Assembly: GCA_963792855.1 (NCBI GenBank)
Contig: CAWBXZ010000001.1
Coordinates: 124,001 to 188,000, forward strand
Source of the DNA: SG8-40 sp963792855
Lineage (GTDB): Bacteria > Pseudomonadota > Gammaproteobacteria > Burkholderiales > Eutrophovitaceae
DNA: 64,000 nucleotides
Reading direction: 5' to 3'
Shown: positions 51,748 to 60,323 of the stretch, in pieces
Position numbering within the stretch: position 1 is the stretch's first letter
Layout of the letters: each line of letters begins with the position of its first letter
Made by a program: the position numbers and the translations under genes
The notes under the pieces: model-generated
What the model was told of the DNA's origin: nothing
The model's database searches: none
Seen by the model: only the letters and a program-made list of their open reading frames with translations

Positions 51748-52704
51748 ATGACAAATGCCGCTGCCGACGGGCTGTATCCACCGATTGATGCATTCGACCG
51801 AAGGACGCTTGCGGTAACGTCACCGCATGGCCTTTATGTCGAGCAAAGCGGGAATCCGTCCGGCTTTCCTGTCGTGTTCTTGCATGGCGGCCCGGGCAGC
51901 CAGACCAATCCGGATCACCGCCGTTATTTCGATCCCGCTTTTTACCGTGTGGTGCTGTTTGACCAGCGCGGCTGTGGCCGTTCTACGCCTGCCGGCTGCA
52001 CGCAAGCCAACACGACGTGGGATCTGGTGGGCGACATGGAAGAAATCCGGCGCAGTCTGAAAATCGACAGGTGGCTGCTGTTCGGCGGGTCATGGGGCAG
52101 TACGCTTGCATTGGTCTATGCCGGTCTACACCAGCAACGGGTTGCCGGGATGATTCTGCGCGGCGTGTTTCTTTCCGATCGCCCGGAATTGGACTGGTAT
52201 CTCAACGGCTTGCGCCGATTTGTGCCCGAAGCCTGGCAACGGCTGACCGGGGGCGACCCGGAGCGCATCATCGAGCGTTATCATCGTGACGTGAATCATG
52301 TAGATCGGGCTTTTGCGGTCGAAGCCGCGCGTCGCTGGGTTGAGTACGAGCAGAGTGTCATGGCGATTGGCGCTGTTTCCACACCATCGGCAGGCGTTGG
52401 TGACGAATCCGCCTTGCTTGCGCGCGCCCGTGTGCAACTGCATTATCTGGCTGCCGGCTGTTTTCTGCGTGAGGGTCAGTTGTTTGAAAGCGCAAACGGG
52501 ATCCAGGCACCTGCCATCGTAGTGCAAGGACGCACGGATATGGTTTGTCCGCCGGTGACGGCATTTGAGCTGAGCCGGCGGTTGCCGAATGCGCAATTGC
52601 GTGTCATCGAGCAGGCGGGTCATTCTGCAGCAGGGCAGCGGCTGGCACCGGCTTTGCGCAGCGCGGCCGACGATATGCGTACCGTTGTTGCAGCGACAGC
52701 ATGA
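51748..52704 (+). CDS. pip: proline iminopeptidase
   Basis: Serine peptidase of family S33 that removes N-terminal proline. The 318-aa sequence shows the Pip signature: LHGGPGSQTNPDHRRYFDP, VVLFDQRGCGRSTP, the nucleophile elbow GGSWGSTLALVYA and IVQGRTDMVCPPVTAFELSRRLPNAQLRVIEQAGHS with the catalytic Asp and His. The ATG at 51748 lies 19 nt after tonB; longer frames overlap tonB. Its stop overlaps the histidine kinase start by ATGA. A role in peptide processing related to PqqA is conceivable but not shown. Confidence 0.93.
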   Translation: MTNAAADGLYPPIDAFDRRTLAVTSPHGLYVEQSGNPSGFPVVFLHGGPGSQTNPDHRRYFDPAFYRVVLFDQRGCGRSTPAGCTQANTTWDLVGDMEEIRRSLKIDRWLLFGGSWGSTLALVYAGLHQQRVAGMILRGVFLSDRPELDWYLNGLRRFVPEAWQRLTGGDPERIIERYHRDVNHVDRAFAVEAARRWVEYEQSVMAIGAVSTPSAGVGDESALLARARVQLHYLAAGCFLREGQLFESANGIQAPAIVVQGRTDMVCPPVTAFELSRRLPNAQLRVIEQAGHSAAGQRLAPALRSAADDMRTVVAATA

Positions 52705-54455
52705 GCCTGCGTTTTCGCATCAATCTGGTTATCACCGCAGTGGTTGCGGGTTTTGCGGTCGTGACGGCCTACCTTCTGGTCGGCGACCTGAGCAAATCCA
52801 TCAACGAAGAAATCGAGGCCGGCACGCGAGTCACGGTGCAACTGCTCGAAACAGTCATCGCCAGCTCGCAGGAAGTCGCTGCGGGTGGCAACGAGATGGT
52901 CGGGCTGGCGATGTTTCTGCGCGATGCGGGCCGGGTGCGTGCCAATGAAATTCGCCTCTACGACGCGCTGGACAATCTGATCTACGAGTCGCCCCCATCC
53001 GTTTACAAACAGGGCAGATGGGCGCCGGAATGGTTCGCGTCCCTGGTGCGCCCCCCTGTCAGGGAGTTTCGCCTGTCCATGCCGGGAGGCACGATCGTGG
53101 TAACCCCTGATGCGTCGCGGTCGATTCTCGATGCCTGGGACGAGCTGAAATGGCTGGGCGGGTTACTGGTGGCGTTCTTCGTGTTGCTGAATCTTGTCGT
53201 TTTCTGGCTGCTTGGCCGTGCGATGCAGCCGCTGGGCGGTATCCTCAAGGGACTTTCGGAGATGGAACAGGGCCGCTTTTCCGTACGGTTGCCTGATTAC
53301 GACTTGCCGGAATTCGCCTCGATCAGCCACACGTTCAACCGTATGGCACAGGCGCTGGAGGACAGCATGATGGAAAATCGCCGTCTCGCGCTGGTTGCGC
53401 AACAGTCGAGCGATGCCATCATCATCCACGACCTCTCCGGCCGGGTGTCGTTCTGGAATGCGGCGGCGGAAAGGATGTTTGGTTACCAGGCGAACGAGAT
53501 TCTTGGCAGATCCGCGACCAAAATTGCACCACCGGAGCGGCAGTCCGAACTGCGCGAAACCCTCGAGGCGATTCGCCGCCGCAAGCGTGTCGAACATTTC
53601 GAGACCCAACGCCTGACCAAGTCGGGCGAGCGCGTTGACGTTGCACTGTCGGCGGCTCCGCTGGTTGATCCGGCAACGGACGAGGTAATCGGCGAGATTT
53701 GCGCCATGCGCGATATGACCGAGCACAAGCGAATGCAGGCCACGGAACAGGAACTCGAGCGCAACCGGCGGCTGACGCAGCTGATCCAGTCGAAGCTGGA
53801 AGAAGAACGCCGCAATATCGCCCGTGAACTGCACGACGAACTGGGGCAGTGCGTGACCGCGATCAAGACGGTGGGAACCGCGATTGCCAACCGCCGCGAT
53901 GAAACATCGGAAGAAACGCGCAAAAACGCCGGTACCATCGTCTCGGTCGCATCGCATATCTACGACGTTGTTCATGGCATTATCAGGCAATTGCGTCCGA
54001 GCGCGCTCGACCACCTGGGGTTGCGAGAAGCACTGCGTGACGCGGTCGCTGTCTTTCAGTCGCGACACCCGGAACTTGCCGTGAGCATCAACATGGGTGA
54101 GGAAATCGACGGCTTCGGAGAAAGCATCAACATTACGGTGTATCGCATTGTTCAGGAATGTCTGACCAACGTGGCACGCCACGCCGAAGCGACGCAGGCG
54201 GTGATTTCGGTATCAAGAATAAAGGACCCGGGCTGCGGCGAAGCGCTGGAGTTGCGGGTGAAGGACAACGGCAAAGGGCTGGATGACCAGGTTGATTTGT
54301 CTGGTTCCAGGCGTTTCGGGCTGATGGGGATGCGGGAGAGGGTGCAGGCGTTTGGCGGCAATCTGGAAATCTCCGGTGGACCGGGCCAGGGCGTGCTGGT
54401 GAAAGCGGTCATTCCGGTCAAACAGCCGCAGCCCGAGCTGGCGGCGCTCGGCTGA
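52701..54455 (+). CDS. MoxY-like membrane histidine kinase (PAS, HisKA_3)
   Basis: 584-aa sensor kinase. TM1 is about residues 8-27, a periplasmic region follows to 150, and TM2 is 151-171. The periplasmic part (ANEIRLYDALDNLIYESPP ... RWAPEWFASLVRP) resembles the LapD_MoxY_N sensor domain. A HAMP-like linker with RFSVRLPDYDLPEFASISHTFNRMAQAL, a PAS domain (about 231-345) and HisKA_3 with phospho-acceptor His378 in ARELHDELGQ follow. The HATPase_c part has ECLTNVARHAEA and DNGKGL. MoxY proteins regulate methanol oxidation in Paracoccus, a PQQ-dependent process, which suits the location. Confidence 0.88.
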   Translation: MSLRFRINLVITAVVAGFAVVTAYLLVGDLSKSINEEIEAGTRVTVQLLETVIASSQEVAAGGNEMVGLAMFLRDAGRVRANEIRLYDALDNLIYESPPSVYKQGRWAPEWFASLVRPPVREFRLSMPGGTIVVTPDASRSILDAWDELKWLGGLLVAFFVLLNLVVFWLLGRAMQPLGGILKGLSEMEQGRFSVRLPDYDLPEFASISHTFNRMAQALEDSMMENRRLALVAQQSSDAIIIHDLSGRVSFWNAAAERMFGYQANEILGRSATKIAPPERQSELRETLEAIRRRKRVEHFETQRLTKSGERVDVALSAAPLVDPATDEVIGEICAMRDMTEHKRMQATEQELERNRRLTQLIQSKLEEERRNIARELHDELGQCVTAIKTVGTAIANRRDETSEETRKNAGTIVSVASHIYDVVHGIIRQLRPSALDHLGLREALRDAVAVFQSRHPELAVSINMGEEIDGFGESINITVYRIVQECLTNVARHAEATQAVISVSRIKDPGCGEALELRVKDNGKGLDDQVDLSGSRRFGLMGMRERVQAFGGNLEISGGPGQGVLVKAVIPVKQPQPELAALG

Positions 54456-54481
54456 TGCGCCAAGGCCGCAGGTAATCAGGA

Positions 54482-55126
54482 ATGCGCGATCAAGACATAG
54501 GAGTAATGCTGGTCGACGACCATGCCGTCGTGCGAATGGGGTTTCGCTTGCTGCTCGAAGGCTCGAGCGATATAAAGGTCCTGGGTGAGGCCGACAGCGG
54601 CGAGGAAGCAGTGCGCCGCTTTGGCGAAATGAAACCGGATGTCATTGTGATGGACATTTCAATGCCCGGAATTGGCGGTCTCGAAGCCATAGACCGGATT
54701 CTTGCAAAAGACCCGGGGGTGCGCATCCTGGTGTTGTCGGCGCACGAGGACGCGATGCACGCGCGGCGTGTCCTCAAAGCGGGTGCGGCCGGCTATCTCA
54801 CCAAGCGCAGTGCAGCGGAGGAACTGATCCGGGCGATCAGGGTGGTTTCGCAGGGCAAGACCTACCTCGAGCCCGGCATCGCGCAACAGATGGCGGTTGA
54901 GCAGGTCTCGGGGCAGCGTAATCCGGTAGATACCCTTAGCGAAAAGGAGTTCAAGGTGTTCCTGTCACTGGCCAGCGGCCGCTCGGTTCAGGAGATAGCC
55001 GAGGTCATGTCGCTCAGCCCGCGCACGGTCGGCACCCATCTGTACAACATCAAACAGAAGCTGGGGGCATCAAACAGTGCCGAACTGGCCATTATCGCGA
55101 TACGGGCAGGGCTCATAGACCCTTGA
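54482..55126 (+). CDS. NarL/FixJ-family response regulator
   Basis: 214-aa regulator, partner of the upstream kinase (26 nt gap). The receiver domain has DDHAVVRMGFRLLLEG, phospho-acceptor Asp58 in VIVMDISMPG and Lys in GYLTKRSA. The DNA-binding domain is a LuxR-type helix-turn-helix (LSEKEFKVFLSLASGRSVQEIAEVMSLSPRTVGTHLYNIKQKLG). Its targets are unknown, but the second pqqA and the PqqU-like receptor lie directly downstream and are natural candidates. Confidence 0.92.
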   Translation: MRDQDIGVMLVDDHAVVRMGFRLLLEGSSDIKVLGEADSGEEAVRRFGEMKPDVIVMDISMPGIGGLEAIDRILAKDPGVRILVLSAHEDAMHARRVLKAGAAGYLTKRSAAEELIRAIRVVSQGKTYLEPGIAQQMAVEQVSGQRNPVDTLSEKEFKVFLSLASGRSVQEIAEVMSLSPRTVGTHLYNIKQKLGASNSAELAIIAIRAGLIDP

Positions 55127-55169
55127 AATACATGTATATTTTCTTAATCTCCCAGGCCATCGGGACGTT

Positions 55170-55188
55170 TCTAATGAAAATCATGAGT
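55170..55188 (+). promoter_or_regulatory. Fur-like site upstream of second pqqA
   Basis: tcTAATGAAAATCATGAgt matches 13 of 19 positions of GATAATGATAATCATTATC. It lies between the regulator stop and the pqqA copy 2 ATG, 110 nt before the latter. It shares the right half ATCATGAG with the tonB palindrome. No convincing -35/-10 pair was identified around it, so the link with a promoter is inferred. Confidence 0.45.
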
Positions 55189-55297
55189 GGCTTTTACGCG
55201 TTTTGCGCTGTTGACCCGGCCGCGGGATAGCGAGAATGCGTACGTCGGTTGTACAGACACCCCGGTTAGTAAAACTTTCATGAAGAGGAATCAAACC

Positions 55298-55369
55298 ATG
55301 TGGACCAAACCCGAATTCACCGAAATGCGTTTTGGCTTTGAAGTCACGATGTACATCGCCAACCGCTAA
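55298..55369 (+). CDS. pqqA2: PQQ precursor peptide PqqA, copy 2 (orphan)
   Basis: A second 23-residue PqqA. It starts MWTKPEFTEM and ends FEVTMYIANR, keeping Glu15 and Tyr19. A GAGGAA ribosome site lies 7 nt before the ATG. It differs from copy 1 at two residues only. No pqqBCDE follows; it has its own terminator 15 nt after the stop and the PqqU-like receptor gene next. The in-frame extension upstream to 55187 has no PqqA character. Since the peptide is intact and has good signals, it is probably expressed and used by the same PqqE and PqqD. Confidence 0.96.
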   Translation: MWTKPEFTEMRFGFEVTMYIANR

Positions 55370-55384
55370 TTACCGGTTAGTGTC

Positions 55385-55414
55385 GAAAAAGGCTGCCTTC
55401 GGGCAGCCTTTTTC
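55385..55414 (+). terminator. terminator after second pqqA
   Basis: GAAAAAGGCTGCC-TTCG-GGCAGCCTTTTTC forms a perfect 13-bp stem closed by the stable TTCG tetraloop; its T-rich arm continues into TTTCGTTTG. It lies 15 nt after the pqqA copy 2 stop. It should make pqqA2 a short separate message, with the receptor gene read from another promoter or by read-through. Confidence 0.88.
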
Positions 55415-55492
55415 GTTTGTGGCCTCTTTATCCTTTATGGTGTCGTAAACTGGAACTATCTGAAACAAATAAAAAGAGCAGAGGAGGAGCAG

Positions 55493-57685
55493 GTGGACAG
55501 GAACAGCCAAACGGCCGTCGCTTGGGTCGCATATGGGGTTTTGAACAACCCTCTGAAGATCGTTTCATTACCCGCCAGGCCGGTTTGTCTGGCATTGACA
55601 ATCGTGGCCGGTTCGTTGGCTGCAACGGCGGCTCTCGCCGAGGAAGAAACGATCAATGTCGCGCCCGTCGTGGTGACGCCGACGCGGGTAGAGCAATCGA
55701 GTTTTGACCTGCCGGTTTCGGTCGATGCGTTTGACAAGCAGGACATCCAGACTGCACAGCCACAGGTCAACGTTTCGGAAGTGCTGGTCAAGGCCCCCGG
55801 AGTGGTTGCCAATGACCGGCAGAACTTCACACAGGATCTTCAAATCTCCATCCGTGGTTTCGGAGCCCGCGCTGCATTTGGCGTACGCGGCATACGGATC
55901 ATCGCCGATGGTATTCCGCTCACCATGCCTGACGGCCAAAGCCAGGCAGGCAATATCGACCTTGGCACCGCCGAGCGCGTCGAAGTGCTGCGCGGCCCGT
56001 TTTCGTCGCTCTACGGCAATTCGTCGGGCGGCGTCATCAACGTGTTTACCGAAGACGGACCTGAGCAACCCACGGTGACGGGTTCGGCCTGGGTGGGCGA
56101 TTTCGGCAGTAGCAAAATTGACCTGAAGGCGGGCGGCCAACAAGGCCTCGTCAATTATGTTGCCAATGTGTCCCGCTATGATACTGACGGTTATCGGGAA
56201 CACAGTGCGGCCACACGCGATATTTTGAACACGAAAGTGCGTATGGATGTCAGCGATGACACCAGCGTTACCGTCATTGCGAACGCACTGCGCCAGCCGG
56301 ATTCACTGGATCCCGGCAGCTTGACGAAAGCGCAAGTCGAGGCTGATCCGACACAGGCAGCCGCTTCGTCGATTCTGTATAACACCCGCGAGTCCGTAGA
56401 CAATTCCCAGGCGGGTGCCGTACTTGAGCAGCGATTGTCTTCTTCGGATACTCTCCGCTTTGCCGGTTACGCTGGAACGCGGGATGTGGAAGGATACCTC
56501 GGGTTCGGTGGCACGGCTTTCACCGTGGGTCGTGGCGTCATTGGACTGGACCGGGAATTCTATGGCCTTGACGCCCGATGGACACGGCAAACCCTGTTGG
56601 CAGACAGACCAATGACATTCACCATTGGCCTGAACTACGACAACATGGAGGAACGGCGTAAGAGCTGGTCGAATAATTTCGGTGTCAAGGGCGAGTTGGG
56701 GCGCGACGAGGACAACACGGTATTCAATTTCGATCAGTTTGCTCAGGCCGAGTGGCTGCTCACAGATCGCTGGAGCGTCAGTGGAGGTCTGCGGCACAGC
56801 ACGGTGAAGTTCGAGAGCAAGGATTACTTTGTTACCGGCACAAACCCGGACGATAGCGGCAACCTCGAATTCAGCGAAACAACGCCGGTGATCGGGGCCG
56901 TGTTCAAGGTTACCCCGGTATTCAATCTCTACGCCAACTATGGCAAAGGTTTCGAGACGCCAACGTACGTCGAGCTGGCTTACGCCTCCTCCGACGGATC
57001 GGTGACCGGGCTGAACTATGACTTGAAAGCGTCGACCAGCAACAACTACGAGATTGGCGCAAAGGCCTTCCTGGGCGCATATACGCGCGTCAACGCCGCG
57101 GTTTTCGTGATTGATACCAAGGACGAGGTGGCAGTGTTCACCAATCAGCGCGGCCGCGCGGTTTATCAGAATATCGACGGGACCAGCCGCGAGGGTTTCG
57201 AACTGACGATCGACAGTGAGTTCGGGAATGGCCTCGCCGGGCTGCTAACTTATTCCTACATCGATGCGACCTATGACAATGCGTTCGGATCGTGCGTCGG
57301 AGTGTGTTCGACGCCCGCAGGACCGAATACTCTGGTACCTGCCGGCAATAAAATCCCCGGCATTCCGGCGAATGTCGTCTACGGCGAGCTCGCCTGGGCC
57401 AGCGGCGATGGCATGTTCACTGCGTTGGAAGTGCGCTGGAGCGACAAGGTCTTCGTAAACGATATCAACGACGAGTTTGCCGACGCATACACTGTCATGA
57501 ACTGGCGTCTTGCCTTCCAACAGGCCATTGCAGGCTGGAGGGTCACCGAGTTCGCCCGGGTCAACAATATTCTTGACGAGCAGTACGTGGGTTCCGTGGT
57601 TCTCAACGACTCGGACCGTGCCTATTACGAACCTTCGCCGGGCCGCAACTTCATCGTCGGCGCGTCGCTCAGCTACGCGTTCTGA
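55493..57685 (+). CDS. pqqU: TonB-dependent receptor, PqqU/YncD-like
   Basis: 730-aa outer-membrane receptor. A long signal region ends near ATAALAEEE; a TonB-box-like INVAPVVVT follows. The plug has DLQISIRGFGARAAFGVRG, IPLTMPDGQSQ and EVLRGPFSSLYGNSSGGVI, and the barrel ends in YAF. Segments such as GKGFETPTYVELAY and YVGSVVLNDSDRAYYEPSPGRNF are strikingly close to E. coli YncD, known as PqqU, the TonB-dependent PQQ receptor. An AGAGGAGGAG ribosome site precedes the GTG start. Location after pqqA copy 2 supports PQQ as the ligand; the symbol is given by this similarity. Confidence 0.85.
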   Translation: MDRNSQTAVAWVAYGVLNNPLKIVSLPARPVCLALTIVAGSLAATAALAEEETINVAPVVVTPTRVEQSSFDLPVSVDAFDKQDIQTAQPQVNVSEVLVKAPGVVANDRQNFTQDLQISIRGFGARAAFGVRGIRIIADGIPLTMPDGQSQAGNIDLGTAERVEVLRGPFSSLYGNSSGGVINVFTEDGPEQPTVTGSAWVGDFGSSKIDLKAGGQQGLVNYVANVSRYDTDGYREHSAATRDILNTKVRMDVSDDTSVTVIANALRQPDSLDPGSLTKAQVEADPTQAAASSILYNTRESVDNSQAGAVLEQRLSSSDTLRFAGYAGTRDVEGYLGFGGTAFTVGRGVIGLDREFYGLDARWTRQTLLADRPMTFTIGLNYDNMEERRKSWSNNFGVKGELGRDEDNTVFNFDQFAQAEWLLTDRWSVSGGLRHSTVKFESKDYFVTGTNPDDSGNLEFSETTPVIGAVFKVTPVFNLYANYGKGFETPTYVELAYASSDGSVTGLNYDLKASTSNNYEIGAKAFLGAYTRVNAAVFVIDTKDEVAVFTNQRGRAVYQNIDGTSREGFELTIDSEFGNGLAGLLTYSYIDATYDNAFGSCVGVCSTPAGPNTLVPAGNKIPGIPANVVYGELAWASGDGMFTALEVRWSDKVFVNDINDEFADAYTVMNWRLAFQQAIAGWRVTEFARVNNILDEQYVGSVVLNDSDRAYYEPSPGRNFIVGASLSYAF

Positions 57686-57816
57686 ACCCGCCACGTTGAC
57701 TTGCTGGCAGGGCAAGGCAAGGAGCCCCGCGGGACTGTAGGTCCGGGGGGGTTGTCAGTGCCTGAAAGGGCGCCTAAGATTTGGCGCTAACCAATAAGAA
57801 TCAAGGAGTCGTAAAG

Positions 57817-58356
57817 GTGCAATCAGCCGGTCGATACACGAATGTGGCGATTATCCTGCACTGGATTGTTGCGGTGCTGGTGTTGGTCCTGATTGGGCTT
57901 GGCGTGTATATGGTCGATATTCCACGCGGCACGCCTGAACGCGCCTACTTCTATAACCTTCACAAATCGATCGGGCTGACGACGGGGATTATTGTTCTGA
58001 TCCGTTACTGGTGGCGCAGGAGAAATCCGCCACCGCCACTGCCCTCGTCGATGCCGGCGTGGCAGGTCACCGCATCGAACATCAGCCATGCATTGCTGTA
58101 CGCCATGCTGATCATGATGCCCATCGCCGGTTTTACCGCTTCGCAGTTCACCAAGTATGGCGTCACGTATTTTGGATTGTTCAAGATACCGCCGATGGGG
58201 CCGCAAAACCAGGTGTTATACGATTTCTTCCAGGGCGTGCATGAGAACACGTCCTACGTTTTGATGGTCGTCGTGATTGTGCACATCCTCGCAGCGCTGC
58301 AGCATCTGTTACTGAAAAAAGACGGCATATTCCAGAGGATGTTGCCTGGCGGCTAG
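57817..58356 (+). CDS. cytochrome b561 family protein
   Basis: 179-aa membrane protein with four helices. Histidines that could hold two b haems are seen in IILHWIVAV, YNLHKSIGLTTG, ISHALLYAML and VHENTSYVLMVVVIVHILAALQHLLLKKDG. This is the bacterial b561 (CybB-like) family, which passes electrons between quinone and periplasmic acceptors. The GTG at 57817 is chosen since AAGGAG lies 9 nt upstream; a TTG at 57781 would add 12 residues. It follows the PqqU-like gene by 131 nt. A tie to quinoprotein electron flow is inference. Confidence 0.9.
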   Translation: MQSAGRYTNVAIILHWIVAVLVLVLIGLGVYMVDIPRGTPERAYFYNLHKSIGLTTGIIVLIRYWWRRRNPPPPLPSSMPAWQVTASNISHALLYAMLIMMPIAGFTASQFTKYGVTYFGLFKIPPMGPQNQVLYDFFQGVHENTSYVLMVVVIVHILAALQHLLLKKDGIFQRMLPGG

Positions 58357-58620
58357 CCCGCGATGCGGCCAGGCCGTTGCCAGGCAAGGCCGCCGATGCC
58401 ACTGCGCAGCCTGACGCCCTCGCAGTGTGATGCCCGCTCGCATTGAAATCTCCAACGATGGCTTCGGCACTGCGCGTCGCGACAGCGGCACGCAGGTGGC
58501 AGGCGCCGCTGGCTGTTTACCCGGGTGCAAATTCATTGCGTATTTTGTTCGTCGCCTTTTCCGCAATCTGCGCGGCGGTTTTAAAGTGATTTATCGGTAT
58601 CAGACTGGAGTAACGATCAA

Positions 58621-60192
58621 ATGAATACCCCTGCGAAGAGTGGTGACGAAGGCAAACCCAAGCTGATAGTCCGAAACGCCCGCCTGGAGGATATCGCCAC
58701 CATTCAATCCGTGTATCGAAAGGTCTATTCGGATATACCGGGGTATTCGGAAGCGCAACTTCGAGGGCAGATGCTGACCTTTCCGATGGGCCAGTTCGTC
58801 GCGGAGTACGAAGGTCAGGTTGTTGGCTACTGTGCCACTTTCCGCATTTCAGAGCGCGTTGCCTTCCAGCCGCATGACTGGATGGAGATTACCGGTAGCG
58901 GCTTCGCTTCGCGCCATGAGTCGGATGGCGACTGGTTATACGGCATGGAAGTTTTCGTTGACCCGCAGATGCGGGGCTCTCGCATTGGGCAGCGCCTGTA
59001 CAACGAACGCAAGGACTTGTGCACTCGTCTCGGCCTGAAGGGGATTGTATTCGGCGGTCGGTTGCCAGGTTTGTCCCGCCGCTGGAAGAAGGTCGGTTCG
59101 GCCGACGCGTATGTAAATCTGGTCAAGGAAAAGAAGATAAGAGACCGGGTGCTGAGCTTTCAGTTGCGAAATGGCTTCGAAGTCATGGGTGTGCTCGCGA
59201 ATTATTTGCCCACGGACCGGGAATCAATGGGCTATGCAGCCCATCTCATCTGGCGTAACCCGAAATATCAAAATCCGACTCGGGATGTGCGCCAGCAGCG
59301 TGGCAGGATTTCGGAAACGGTTCGTGTGTCGTTGGTGCAGTATCAACAGCGGCGCGTATCTTCTTTCAAGGAGTTCGGACACCAGGTCGAATACTTCGTC
59401 GATGTGGTGGCAGACTACAAATCGGATTTTGTCGTTTTCCCCGAGCTGTTCACGCTGCAATTGCTGTCGATCGAGAACCAGCAGATCCCGGCATCCGCGG
59501 CGATAGAGACGCTGACCGGGTACACGGAACCCCTGAAGGAACTGCTTTCGGATCTGGCTGTGCGATACAACATCAACATCATTGGCGGTTCGCATCCAAC
59601 ACACGACGAAAGCGGCAACATACTCAACATTTGTTATGTCTGCTTGCGAGACGGGTCGGTGCACGGCCAGGCGAAGATTCATCCGACGCCGAACGAGCGT
59701 TACTGGTGGAACATCGAGGGCGGTGACGATCTGCATACGATCATGACCGATTGCGGCCCGATCGGGGTGATGATCTGCTATGACTGCGAGTTCCCGGAGC
59801 TTGCCCGGCATCTGGTTGATCAGGGTGCACAAATCCTGTTTGTCCCATTCTGTACCGATGAGCGTCAAAGTTACATGCGCGTCCGGTATTGTGCCCAGGC
59901 GCGAGCTGTCGAGAACCAGTGTTTTGTCGCAATGGCCGGTAATGTCGGCAATCTGCCCAATGTCGACAATATGGACATCCAGTACGCGCAAAGTTGCATC
60001 CTCACGCCGTGTGATTTCCCGTTTGCACGCGACGGCATCGCCGCCGATACGACACCGAACGTTGAAATGGTTGCGTTTGCCGATTTGCGACTGGAAGACC
60101 TCAAGGCCGGCCGCAGGTCGGGTACGGTGCAGAACCTGAAAGACCGCCGGTTCGATCTTTACTCGGTAAACTGGAAGCGCCGCAGTATCTGA
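58621..60192 (+). CDS. GNAT acetyltransferase fused to nitrilase-family amidohydrolase
   Basis: 523-aa two-domain protein. Residues about 15-215 are a GNAT domain (RNARLEDIATIQSVYRKVY, GMEVFVDPQMRGSRIGQRLYNERKDLC). Residues about 230-500 are a carbon-nitrogen hydrolase with the Glu-Lys-Cys triad in VVFPELF, AKIHPTPNERYWW and MICYDCEFPE. The two activities in one chain suggest acyl transfer coupled to amide hydrolysis on a common metabolite, but no substrate is established. The fused architecture is known in many bacteria. A TGGAG site (ctggagtaacgatcaa) precedes the ATG. Confidence 0.9.
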   Translation: MNTPAKSGDEGKPKLIVRNARLEDIATIQSVYRKVYSDIPGYSEAQLRGQMLTFPMGQFVAEYEGQVVGYCATFRISERVAFQPHDWMEITGSGFASRHESDGDWLYGMEVFVDPQMRGSRIGQRLYNERKDLCTRLGLKGIVFGGRLPGLSRRWKKVGSADAYVNLVKEKKIRDRVLSFQLRNGFEVMGVLANYLPTDRESMGYAAHLIWRNPKYQNPTRDVRQQRGRISETVRVSLVQYQQRRVSSFKEFGHQVEYFVDVVADYKSDFVVFPELFTLQLLSIENQQIPASAAIETLTGYTEPLKELLSDLAVRYNINIIGGSHPTHDESGNILNICYVCLRDGSVHGQAKIHPTPNERYWWNIEGGDDLHTIMTDCGPIGVMICYDCEFPELARHLVDQGAQILFVPFCTDERQSYMRVRYCAQARAVENQCFVAMAGNVGNLPNVDNMDIQYAQSCILTPCDFPFARDGIAADTTPNVEMVAFADLRLEDLKAGRRSGTVQNLKDRRFDLYSVNWKRRSI

Positions 60193-60323
60193 GCGGGGAC
60201 CGCAAAGCGGCAGCCGGTCAGCCTACGGCCTGCAAGGCAGGAGTTTCCGGGGTGAAGACACCAGTGGCGCTGCCTGAAATCAATCGGTTACGGCGCTTCG
60301 GGAAGACGCGCAAGGATACTATT

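Noticed and set aside
55128..55137. ATACATGTAT palindrome just after the response regulator gene
   Set aside because: A 10-bp palindrome in AT-rich sequence is too short to support an operator call alone; no second copy was noticed near pqqA2.
55187..55369. 60-codon version of the second pqqA gene
   Set aside because: The first 37 codons have no PqqA similarity; the ATG at 55298 has a good ribosome site and gives the exact 23-residue peptide.
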